A DNA stretch of 64,000 nucleotides from Amycolatopsis sp. Its GTDB lineage: Bacteria > Actinomycetota > Actinomycetes > Mycobacteriales > Pseudonocardiaceae. A program made the translations under genes and the position numbers. Positions 15,160-22,640 of the stretch are shown here, piece after piece; within the stretch, counting starts at the first letter, position 1; each line of letters starts with the position of its first letter. The notes under the pieces were generated by a model. The model saw nothing but the letters and a program-made list of their open reading frames with translations, made no database searches and was not told the DNA's origin. Location: the NCBI RefSeq assembly GCF_025464955.1, contig NZ_JAODNM010000040.1:62001-126000 (forward strand), in the 5' to 3' direction.

Positions 15160-15223
15160 GCACAAAAAAGCAGGCCCCCGATACTCAACCTGGGCAGGGG
15201 ATGCCAGGGAGTACCGGGGGCCT
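15160..15223 (-). terminator. terminator of the late operon
   Basis: On the minus strand a 14-bp stem (15210-15223 with 15172-15185) is followed by GCTTTTTTG. It lies 40 bp past the last late gene and should end the roughly 21-kb late transcript. Confidence 0.88.
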
Positions 15224-15262
15224 TGTGCCGCCTCCGACGGGGCGGCAGTAGGGGTGTCGGAC

Positions 15263-15454
15263 CTACAGGGTGTTCTTGACGACGCCGACCGCGACGGGGG
15301 TGACGATCGCGGCGACAGCGGCGAGGATCGCGGCCACGATGCCCGCGGGCACGTGCACACCGACCGCGGCGAGGATGCCGAGGACGACCGGGGCGGGCAG
15401 CTGAGCGAGGATCGCCGCGACGACCTTCTTGTACTTCGCGAGGTTGGCGAGCAT
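15263..15454 (-). CDS. small membrane protein of lysis module, holin-like
   Basis: 63 aa from an ATG with GGAGA upstream. A basic N-terminus (LAKYKKVVAAILAQ) leads into two hydrophobic stretches separated by a short turn, ending near a basic C-terminus. Size and position at the end of the lysis block fit a holin or antiholin, or a small tail-length membrane protein. Confidence 0.65.
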   Translation of the reverse strand: MLANLAKYKKVVAAILAQLPAPVVLGILAAVGVHVPAGIVAAILAAVAAIVTPVAVGVVKNTL

Positions 15455-15495
15455 GGTTTCTCCGATCAGAGGTTCGTCGATGGGGCGCCGGGACA

Positions 15496-15726
15496 TCAGA
15501 GGCGGCTCTCCGGCTGGAACACCGCGCGGTTCAGCGCCATGAAGCCCTGCTGGAAGTGGGTGCGCGCGATCGACACCCAGCGGCGGTCGACCTCGGATCC
15601 GTCGAGCTGGAGAAGCCAATCACCCAACTCGTTCTCCAGGTCCTTGGAGTGGTTGACCGTGTTGATCTTCTCGGGGCTCTGGGGAACGTAGCCGGTGATG
15701 GCTCCCGGTTCCTGCGGGTCGCTCAT
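15496..15726 (-). CDS. Acb2/Tad1-domain-like protein (possible anti-CBASS sponge)
   Basis: 76 aa. A flexible N-terminus is followed by two helices. The first is NTVNHSKDLENELGDWL. The second carries the hallmark D-RRWVSIARTHFQQGFMAL, NRAVFQP. The pattern 'N-IK-E ... D-RW-AIARTH-Q-GFMALNRAV' is that of actinophage proteins assigned to the Acb2/Tad1 hairpin domain. Acb2 binds cyclic oligonucleotides and blocks CBASS signalling. Its ATG overlaps the lysin stop. Assignment is from memory of the pattern, not from a search. Confidence 0.65.
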   Translation of the reverse strand: MSDPQEPGAITGYVPQSPEKINTVNHSKDLENELGDWLLQLDGSEVDRRWVSIARTHFQQGFMALNRAVFQPESRL

Positions 15727-16568
15727 GCGGTGGGGGTGACGGCGATGGTGACCTTGACGTGAGCGGCGACCGCGGCGTTGATCGCGTCGGTGACCATCTG
15801 GGGAGTGATCGCCGGGTTGGCGGTCGCCGCGGCGAGAGCGGCCGTGAGACCGACGACAGCGGCCGCGATCTGCTGGATGCGGATGTTGTCCTCAGCGAGG
15901 CAGTTGTTCACGGTCTTGACCGTGGCGGGGGTGTCCACGCCTGCCCAGTTCGGCATATGCACGTTGTCGGTGAGAAGCATGTCGGGTGCACCAATCGGTA
16001 GGTACTGCTCGCTGATGTCCACCTGGACGCCCGCGACGGGCGCGGTGCCGTCATTGCGCTGCCACAGGTGGATCCACTGCTGGTTGGCTGCCGACGGCTG
16101 GGAGCCGGCGAGCCAGAAGTACGACCCGACACCAGCGTTGTGGGCGCCGGTGAGGGTCTCGAGGAACCCGTACGTGCCGGACTCGGTGTGGCCGAGGGCG
16201 TCGTTGAACCCGCGGGCGTACTTGACGGCGTCCGCGACCTGGCCGGCCGTGGCGTGGGAGTCTGCCGCGGCGAGGATCGGCACGGAGTCCGGGATCCCGC
16301 AGGTTCTCGCGTCCGCGCGTGCTGTGTTGGCGTGGGACACACCTGCGGCGTAGTCGTCGGCCGCGACCCACGCGTCGTCCGTGTTGAGCTCGGCGACGAG
16401 AAGCACCTGGATGCCGTTGCGCACGAGGTCCTGGTACTCGGCTGCGGTGATGCGCTTCCCTGCGCTGCCGAGCCCGACGTACCGGATCACGCCGACGTAC
16501 CCGTCAGCTTTCAGGGTTGCGCCGGAGGGCCGGCCACCGGAGTAGTCGGCCCACTTCCCCAGGCTCAT
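15723..16568 (-). CDS. endolysin-type glycoside hydrolase-like (DUF1906) protein
   Basis: 281 aa, ATG at 16568 sharing one base with the upstream stop. The N-terminal TIM-barrel-like domain has KWADYSGGRPSGATLKADGY and IRYVGLG at the start, VLLVAELNTDD near 70 and GVSHANTARADA. This is the Rv2525c/DUF1906 type related to GH25. The C-terminal 70 residues are Ala/Val-rich helices, probably cell-wall or oligomer-forming. It likely cleaves peptidoglycan at lysis. Confidence 0.85.
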   Translation of the reverse strand: MSLGKWADYSGGRPSGATLKADGYVGVIRYVGLGSAGKRITAAEYQDLVRNGIQVLLVAELNTDDAWVAADDYAAGVSHANTARADARTCGIPDSVPILAAADSHATAGQVADAVKYARGFNDALGHTESGTYGFLETLTGAHNAGVGSYFWLAGSQPSAANQQWIHLWQRNDGTAPVAGVQVDISEQYLPIGAPDMLLTDNVHMPNWAGVDTPATVKTVNNCLAEDNIRIQQIAAAVVGLTAALAAATANPAITPQMVTDAINAAVAAHVKVTIAVTPTA

Positions 16569-17578
16569 CAGAAGTTCCGGGCTTTCTTCCAGGCCAGGAA
16601 CGCCTTCGCAGCGGCGGCGTTGTCGGTGACGTGGTGCTTCGCTGCCCACGGGGTCAACGCGGCCACCAGCGCGGCGTCAGCGGTCGCTACAGGTGCAGGA
16701 GGGACCGAAGTCGGGTCAGGCACCGGGACAGGAATCGGCGGAACCGGAACGGGAGTGGGGACAGGCTTTGGGGCTGGAAACGGGTTGGGCTTCCCGGTGA
16801 GTTCGGCGAAGTCCTCACCGAGCCCGAACAGGTCCAACCCTTCCGGGCTGTGACCGGACACGTCGAGCCACTCCGGGGTGATGACAACCCAGGCTTCTTC
16901 GACGTACTTGGACCACCACCGGTCCGTCATGTCCTCGACCGCGCCCCAGGTGACGATCCGCTCGTCCTTGTTGGCGGTGTTGAAGTAGCCGTGGTGGATG
17001 GCGTGGCCACCGTCGATGCCACCATCGTTGACGAGGACGTCCCACGGCTGGTGGTTGTTGAACTGGCCCATCGCGGAGTTCGGGAAGTTCACCCCGAGAC
17101 ACAAGCTGCCGAACAGGTTGAGTGCGGCGTCGAGCTCGACGCGGTCGGAGATCTTCACCGATGCGTACGCCAGGATCTTGTGTGCGTCCGCGTACTCCTT
17201 CGCGGCCGTGCCACCGATGCCGACCTTCTGCCAGTACGCCAACGCGTCGGCGATGACGGTGCCCTGGTCAGTCGACGGGTCCTTCGGGTTGTACCCAGTG
17301 ACCGCGGAGTACCCCTTGATCAGATCTGCAGTGGTGACTTTGATGGTTTCACCGTTGCCGTAGGTGGATGCGGCTTCGATGACGTGCCCGATCATCGCCC
17401 AAACGCAGTCGCCGAGCTGGTCGTTGCCGTAAATCGGCCACTCACCCACCTTGGACAGGTAGTCCACCATCGCCGGGTTCGGCGGCACCGTGCCGGCGAG
17501 ACGCGGACCCAGCTCGAGCTTCGGGCGCGCAGGGTCGTGGGGCAGCCGACCGAGTTTGAAAGTCGTCGGAGTCGTCAT
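16568..17578 (-). CDS. papain-like cysteine peptidase, second lysis-module enzyme
   Basis: 336 aa from the ATG at 17578. Papain-fold residues are visible: Gln and Cys in NDQLGDCVWAMIGH (near residue 50), His in GGHAIHHGYF (near 195) and the Trp-rich end motif TWGAVEDMTDRWW. A Pro-rich linker (about 265-300, repeated PVP units) leads to a 35-aa C-terminal helical domain. It may cut peptidoglycan cross-links or act as a virion peptidase. Such proteins are frequent next to actinophage lysins. Confidence 0.75.
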   Translation of the reverse strand: MTTPTTFKLGRLPHDPARPKLELGPRLAGTVPPNPAMVDYLSKVGEWPIYGNDQLGDCVWAMIGHVIEAASTYGNGETIKVTTADLIKGYSAVTGYNPKDPSTDQGTVIADALAYWQKVGIGGTAAKEYADAHKILAYASVKISDRVELDAALNLFGSLCLGVNFPNSAMGQFNNHQPWDVLVNDGGIDGGHAIHHGYFNTANKDERIVTWGAVEDMTDRWWSKYVEEAWVVITPEWLDVSGHSPEGLDLFGLGEDFAELTGKPNPFPAPKPVPTPVPVPPIPVPVPDPTSVPPAPVATADAALVAALTPWAAKHHVTDNAAAAKAFLAWKKARNF

Positions 17579-17589
17579 GGGTTGGGGCC

Positions 17590-18420
17590 TCAATTCGGGG
17601 GTATCGGAAGAATCGGAGCGCTGGTCGTCGGAGCCGCCGGGCATGCCGCGTCACCAGCGGGATGCGTCGCAGTCGTGTCATCACCAGTCGCCGGGTTGTG
17701 CAGAGACACCACCACCTGGCAAGTGCCGGCGTCGTCGCGCTGGAACTCCACGTCCGTGACGCTCACGCCCTGCGCACCGGTGCCGCCGGCACAGTTGCCG
17801 TGCGCGTCGCAGTACGCGGCGACGGATGCGGCGACCTGCGCGTCCGTGGCTGATTGGCCATCGTTGCCGTTGTGCCCCGGGGTGCCCCGGAAGTCGGCGG
17901 CGTGCGACGCGATGTAGCTCGAGGCCGCGGCCGAGATCTCGTCAGCGGTCGGCGGCCTGCCAGGAGTCGGCGGGTTCACCGTCAGGTAGTCCGCGACGGC
18001 GGTCGCGACCATCGCTGGGGTGGCATCCTGCCCGTTGGCCGGCGGGTGCGCGCGGAGCTGCTCGGCGACGGCGTCGTCGATCTGTGCCTGCGTCGGGCCG
18101 GTGGCGACCGGTACCGGTGCGGGTGCGGGTGCGGGTGCGGGGGCGGTCGGCGCGGCGGGCTCGACGACCGGGGTGCCGCCGAGGCGGAGCACCTGGTCGC
18201 GCAACTTCGCGGCGTCGACGGCGTTCTGGTTGGACTGGGTGGCGACCTCGCCGAGCTGCCCGCGGATCTCCGACAGGCGAGGCACGAAGTACACGACCGC
18301 GGCGACGATGCAGAAGAGAAGCACACCGAGCGCAATCCAGGTGGACCGCCGGCCACGCAGGTCTTTCGGTGCGTTCTCGGATGTGCTCTCGACTATGTGG
18401 CGCGCCTGGTCATTGGTCAC
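17590..18420 (-). CDS. single-TM coiled-coil protein of lysis module
   Basis: 276 aa. GTG start with GGAGGAGGAATT upstream. One membrane helix (about residues 29-48) is followed by a short coiled coil (RLSEIRGQLGEVATQSNQN), a Pro/Ala repeat linker, three similar helical segments (each a D-A-V or T-A-V-D pattern ending in PP-G) and a Cys-containing C-terminal domain. Such anchored proteins may bridge membrane and wall during lysis. No spanin homology can be shown. Confidence 0.65.
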   Translation of the reverse strand: MTNDQARHIVESTSENAPKDLRGRRSTWIALGVLLFCIVAAVVYFVPRLSEIRGQLGEVATQSNQNAVDAAKLRDQVLRLGGTPVVEPAAPTAPAPAPAPAPVPVATGPTQAQIDDAVAEQLRAHPPANGQDATPAMVATAVADYLTVNPPTPGRPPTADEISAAASSYIASHAADFRGTPGHNGNDGQSATDAQVAASVAAYCDAHGNCAGGTGAQGVSVTDVEFQRDDAGTCQVVVSLHNPATGDDTTATHPAGDAACPAAPTTSAPILPIPPN

Positions 18421-18656
18421 AATTCCTCCTCCTTTCGGAGTGATTCCTGTATGTCGTCGATTTCCTCTGGGGTGATTTCCCCGTCCCGCACCGCTTCGAG
18501 GAGTTTGATCGCGGTCTCTTTCGATGCCTTGCGGGCGACCTGCTTGTTTCCGCCGCGCCGCGCGGGGCGAATCGTGTTCCATATGAGCACGAACGCGGAC
18601 GACAGTGAACCGATAAGGATGGATACACCGACAAGCAGATCTTTGATGTCACCCAC
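18417..18656 (-). CDS. holin-like single-TM protein
   Basis: 79 aa. The second GTG (18656) is chosen because AAAGGAG sits 6 nt upstream, while the first GTG (18662) is too close. One N-terminal membrane helix (LVGVSILIGSLSSAFVLIWN) is followed by a highly charged C-terminal tail (ETAIKLLEAVRDGEITPEE). This is a common actinophage holin layout. Confidence 0.7.
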   Translation of the reverse strand: MGDIKDLLVGVSILIGSLSSAFVLIWNTIRPARRGGNKQVARKASKETAIKLLEAVRDGEITPEEIDDIQESLRKEEEL

Positions 18657-18684
18657 CGACACCTCCTTTCAATTCCCCAAAGGA

Positions 18685-19440
18685 TCAGTGCGAACCGACG
18701 TCGGCGTCATAGACGGCCTTCGAGCCGCCCGACACTTCACCAGCGATAACGAAGAAGGCAGTCGATACAGGCTTCACTAGCACCTGCACGGTTACCCCCT
18801 GCTCGTTCATGAAGTTGGCGGGCAGCAGAAGGCGTTTAGTAAAGAACTGGGCACCGCTGCCCGTCGTGGTCGATGAGGTGACCGTGGTCGTTCCGTCGGT
18901 GACCAAAACTCGATAGTCGAAGTTTGTCACGGAGAACGTGTTGCCGTTCGCGGTGGTCAGCACAGTGAATGTGCCGGTGACCTGAATGGACGGGTTGTAA
19001 AAAATCGCCGCCAGTTGGGCAATCGTGACCTCGGCCCCGGCGGCAACACTGAAGAACCCGCCACCCGCGAACAGCGGCGGCAGCGGCATGGTGACGATCG
19101 GCGCGGACAGTCCGTACCCAGCGGACTCGTCGGTCTGCAACATCGCGTTTCCGGACAGGTCGTTGATCCGCAGCTGCTGCTTGCTGCCGTACGTAGCGGC
19201 ACCCGGCCGGATCGTCAGCGCCGGCCCACCATCCTGGTACTTCAGCACGGTGTCCACCACCGGATTGCCCGAACCGTCCACAATGGTCGGGTCGGGGTAG
19301 ATCTGGAACGAGCCATTCGGCCCCGCCGAGAACGGGTATTTCGACTGCCGTCCCTGCTCGGCCGCGACCTGGTCCCGGTCCTTGAACTGGTTGGCGATCA
19401 CGTCGCCGCCGGTGAAGTTGACCTTTGGTGTGTTCACCAT
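18685..19440 (-). CDS. minor tail protein
   Basis: 251 aa. Mostly beta-predicted, Gly/Thr-rich sequence with no catalytic motif. It lies immediately downstream of the hub gene with a 1-bp stop-start overlap (TGATG). Position between tail hub and holin suits a tail fibre, tail-tip or upper baseplate protein. Confidence 0.7.
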   Translation of the reverse strand: MVNTPKVNFTGGDVIANQFKDRDQVAAEQGRQSKYPFSAGPNGSFQIYPDPTIVDGSGNPVVDTVLKYQDGGPALTIRPGAATYGSKQQLRINDLSGNAMLQTDESAGYGLSAPIVTMPLPPLFAGGGFFSVAAGAEVTIAQLAAIFYNPSIQVTGTFTVLTTANGNTFSVTNFDYRVLVTDGTTTVTSSTTTGSGAQFFTKRLLLPANFMNEQGVTVQVLVKPVSTAFFVIAGEVSGGSKAVYDADVGSH

Positions 19441-20588
19441 CAGAAGGCCCCTCTCGCGTCGAGGGCGTGGGTCACGGTGTTGGGGTCGCTGCCGTTCGCC
19501 AAGCCGATGATGCGCACCGAGTACAGGCCGTCCGGGATCCACGGGTGGCCGATCACGTTGTAGGTCGCGAAATAGCCCGGGTCATACGACCCCAGCGGCG
19601 AGACGCCGTCGATGCGGATGAAGGGTTTCCAGGTCTCGGTGGACTTTCCGTAGAGGCCGATGTCCGCCGTGGCGTAGGCGTTGAGGACGTCCTGGCTGGA
19701 TTCCGACGAGTGGTTGCTGTCGACGTAGTCCAGCAGCGGCCACCCGTTAGTGATCAACCCCGGGTTGTTGGCGTACCCGCTGAGTTGTGTCTGCGAGTTG
19801 CCCGCGCCCTTGACCCACGCGGCCGTAGCCACAGTGGACCCATCGGCGTCGAGTGGTAGACCCTGGATCGTGCTCTTGTAGTCGAACGCAACCGGCGCCC
19901 CAAGCTGGGTGATGTAGGGCTTGCCGATGGCCATGCGGTGCCGGATGAAACGGCCACTGCCCGGCACGTTCAGCAGGTACGGGGCGAAGTCGACGTCCGG
20001 TCCGCCGCCGACCTGGGTGAGTTCCTGCAGCCGTTGCCCGCACGGGGCGAGGTCGAACCCGTTGTACGTGCGGGTATTGGTGCCGGTTCCGGAGTCGGCC
20101 GGGATGTCCACGGGCAGCGCGGATCCCGGTCGCCCGGTCATGGTGACGGCGTTGCGCACGATCGCCGCGGCGATGTCCCACAGTTGCCCCGTGATCGTCA
20201 CGTCGGCCGACGGGTCGGTGATCAGTGTGGTGGCGGGGTCGTAGGCCGGGTGGTGCAGGTTGCGGCGGTTCAGCAACGACCAGAAGCCGCCGAAGCTGAC
20301 CTGCACGGTGCCGCCGGCGTCGTCGACCGGGTAGGCCGTGATCGGGCCGGCGTTGCACACGTAGTCGCCCCACAGGACCGCGATGGAGAACCGCCACGGG
20401 ATCATCAGCGAGCGCAGCACACCGGGCGCCCAGCCTTGGGACTGCAGCGGCATCGTGATCTGGTTGGCGGTGCTCGCGTTGATCTGGCGGGCCCAGGTCG
20501 GGGGCGCGTTGATCGGGAGCTCGGCCGAACCGACGACACGGCCCGAGGTGGACGAGTAGACCAGCGCGGTGTAACCGCCGATGCTCAC
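19440..20588 (-). CDS. Gp37-like tail hub protein
   Basis: 382 aa. The start (YTALVYSSTSGRVVGSAELP) and the pattern of a long beta-rich N-terminus with conserved Trp and Tyr resemble the siphovirus ReqiPepy6 Gp37-like family found downstream of distal tail proteins. Probably the central hub/baseplate protein. Confidence 0.75.
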   Translation of the reverse strand: MSIGGYTALVYSSTSGRVVGSAELPINAPPTWARQINASTANQITMPLQSQGWAPGVLRSLMIPWRFSIAVLWGDYVCNAGPITAYPVDDAGGTVQVSFGGFWSLLNRRNLHHPAYDPATTLITDPSADVTITGQLWDIAAAIVRNAVTMTGRPGSALPVDIPADSGTGTNTRTYNGFDLAPCGQRLQELTQVGGGPDVDFAPYLLNVPGSGRFIRHRMAIGKPYITQLGAPVAFDYKSTIQGLPLDADGSTVATAAWVKGAGNSQTQLSGYANNPGLITNGWPLLDYVDSNHSSESSQDVLNAYATADIGLYGKSTETWKPFIRIDGVSPLGSYDPGYFATYNVIGHPWIPDGLYSVRIIGLANGSDPNTVTHALDARGAF

Positions 20589-20591
20589 GGC

Positions 20592-21740
20592 TCACACGTC
20601 CGGGATCAGGGTGGCCGGGCCCAGACGGGTGACCTTGAAATACGACCTGCCGCCGGCGTCTGGTTTCGAGTCCAACCCGCCGGCGCCCGACAGCCGGGAG
20701 AACGTACCCACGAACGTCCGGGTACCCGTCGCGGTCGGCTTGAGCAGGAACTTGTACGTCTTGAACAGCGGCTGGTTGACCGGTTCGTTCTGGATATCGT
20801 CCTCAAACTGGATTGCGCCCGAGACGTTGGTGTCCCGGATGCGCACCTTGAACACGTCGGTGCCGATGGACAGCTGGTGAGCGAACCCCCACTCGACCTC
20901 GTACGCCTGGCCGTTGACGACCGGGAACGACCCGGTGCCCGTGTTGGTCAGGATCTCGGTTCCGCTCGAGGTGGTGGCCAACGTGGTACCGGTGACGTAG
21001 CGGTTGCCACCGACGACCTGGTTGGGCGAGTTGGTGTAGGTGATGATGTTGACCCAGCTCGCCGTGCTGTCCGACCAGCGGTCGATGCCGGTCCCCGTGT
21101 CTCGCAGTTCGCCGTCGCGGAAGCCTGGATCGGTGAGCAGGTCACCGGCGCCGATGTCGAGCAGTCGCCGGATGCCGCCGTTGAGCGTCGTGCTTTTGCG
21201 CATGGGGGTGATCTGGGCGTTGGTGATGGTGGTCGCCAGCGCGTTCACGCGCGCCGAGGCGAGCAGCAAACAGCCGGCGGGCAACGTCGGCAACACCGGG
21301 CTGGCATTCGGCGAGCCCGTGATGACCTCGATCGCCGCGCCCAGCGGTCCGGGGTCGGACAGCGCGGTGTCGCGAACACGCACCACGATGGCGTCCAGCC
21401 GCGGGTTGGTGGGGTCGGCGTCGGCTACGCGCGGGTTGGACACCGACACGCTGTATGCCTGGTACACCGCGTTTCCGGCTCGGTAGACGATCGCCGTGCC
21501 GGGGTAGACGACCAGCGTCAGCGACGGTGTTCCCTGAGCTGCCACAAGGAAGTCGAAGTGCAGCCCGTTGAAGCTTGCCGCGGGAACCACGCCGCCGCGC
21601 CACACCTGGTTGGGAATGATCGCCGAGATCTGGGGGTTGGCACCGGCCCAGTAGCCGCCGTCGTGCTGGCGCCCCTCGAGCGCGGCGTTGAGCGACTGCA
21701 GCGTCCACGCGCCGTCGATGGGAACGTTGGTCAAAACCAT
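20592..21740 (-). CDS. minor tail protein, tail-tip/receptor-binding candidate
   Basis: 382 aa. The N-terminal 190 residues contain an assembly-type domain with RVRDTALSDPGPLGAAIEVI and repeated NPRVADADPTNPRLD. The C-terminal half has a jelly-roll-like carbohydrate-binding pattern (WSDSTASWVNIITYTNSPNQ). This suggests receptor binding. It is encoded between the distal tail and hub genes. Confidence 0.75.
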   Translation of the reverse strand: MVLTNVPIDGAWTLQSLNAALEGRQHDGGYWAGANPQISAIIPNQVWRGGVVPAASFNGLHFDFLVAAQGTPSLTLVVYPGTAIVYRAGNAVYQAYSVSVSNPRVADADPTNPRLDAIVVRVRDTALSDPGPLGAAIEVITGSPNASPVLPTLPAGCLLLASARVNALATTITNAQITPMRKSTTLNGGIRRLLDIGAGDLLTDPGFRDGELRDTGTGIDRWSDSTASWVNIITYTNSPNQVVGGNRYVTGTTLATTSSGTEILTNTGTGSFPVVNGQAYEVEWGFAHQLSIGTDVFKVRIRDTNVSGAIQFEDDIQNEPVNQPLFKTYKFLLKPTATGTRTFVGTFSRLSGAGGLDSKPDAGGRSYFKVTRLGPATLIPDV

Positions 21741-21752
21741 GTCGGAACCTCT

Positions 21753-22628
21753 CTACCAGCTCGCGTTTTGCCATGAGGCGGAAAGGGTTCCGCTGCCACC
21801 GGACGCCGCCAGCGACACCGTGACGGACCCGCCGGGCGGGATGGAGAACCACTGTGCGGCGGACAGCAGCGTGAAGCGGTCGGACCCGTTGAGCGCCACG
21901 GAGCGGATCTCGGGATCGGTGACGATCACGACGTTGTCGCTGGCGCCCAGGGTGTCGGCGTAGGCGATCTGCGCCCCGGTGCCGGTGTTGGTGAGGACCG
22001 GCAGCGTCAACGGCCCAGCGAACGTGAACACGGGCCAGCTCTGCGCGGTCCCGGTGTTCTGCATGACGAACGAGCCCGACGACGAGACGCTGCCCCAGTT
22101 CAGCCCGCCACCGGTAGACCAATCGAGCCCGCCGCCGGTGGACCAGTCCAGGCCGTTGCCGAAGATCGGCAGCGACGTGACCGCGGTCTGCACGTTCGCG
22201 TCGAGGTAGCGCCCGTCCGCTGCCCACACGGAGAACTGCCACTGGAACAGGTACGGGTTGCCGCCGAAGGCGATCTTCACTTCCGACGCCAGCTCGACGA
22301 GGACCGTGCGCGCGGCCACCCCGTCGTCCATCGTGAACAGCTGCTGCCCGCCGTCCGGGAATGCCCGGGCGATGAGATCTCGCGCCTGGCGCGCGGTGAC
22401 GCGGCCCTGCGTTGCGCACCAGCCGGTCAGCGTGACCGTGCGCGAGTCCCGGAAGGACGGCGCACGGAAGCTGCCGTCGGCGTAGGGCTTCGGGCTGGTC
22501 CGCATCCTCGGCGCCGGCATGTTGAGCGCGTCCTGTGAGGACACTCCCCACATGGCGTTGTTGTCGTCGAGCACGCCCGCGTTCCAGCCGTTAATGGAAT
22601 ACGTCGGATACGTCAGGACTGCGGGCAT
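21753..22628 (-). CDS. distal tail protein (Dit-like)
   Basis: 291 aa. The N-terminal half has the Dit pattern (NAGVLDDNNAMWGV, RTVTLTGWCATQGR). A linker with two near-identical copies of GLDWSTGG and a third variant GLNWGS joins a beta-sandwich C-terminal domain (GSVTVSLAASGGSG). It follows the tape measure gene as Dit genes do. Confidence 0.85.
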   Translation of the reverse strand: MPAVLTYPTYSINGWNAGVLDDNNAMWGVSSQDALNMPAPRMRTSPKPYADGSFRAPSFRDSRTVTLTGWCATQGRVTARQARDLIARAFPDGGQQLFTMDDGVAARTVLVELASEVKIAFGGNPYLFQWQFSVWAADGRYLDANVQTAVTSLPIFGNGLDWSTGGGLDWSTGGGLNWGSVSSSGSFVMQNTGTAQSWPVFTFAGPLTLPVLTNTGTGAQIAYADTLGASDNVVIVTDPEIRSVALNGSDRFTLLSAAQWFSIPPGGSVTVSLAASGGSGTLSASWQNASW

Positions 22629-22640
22629 GCTCGACCCCTC

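Noticed and set aside
19938-21776. 612-aa plus-strand ORF across tail genes
   Set aside because: GC-rich shadow antisense to two minor tail genes. Composition is Arg/Gly/Val-rich without domains.
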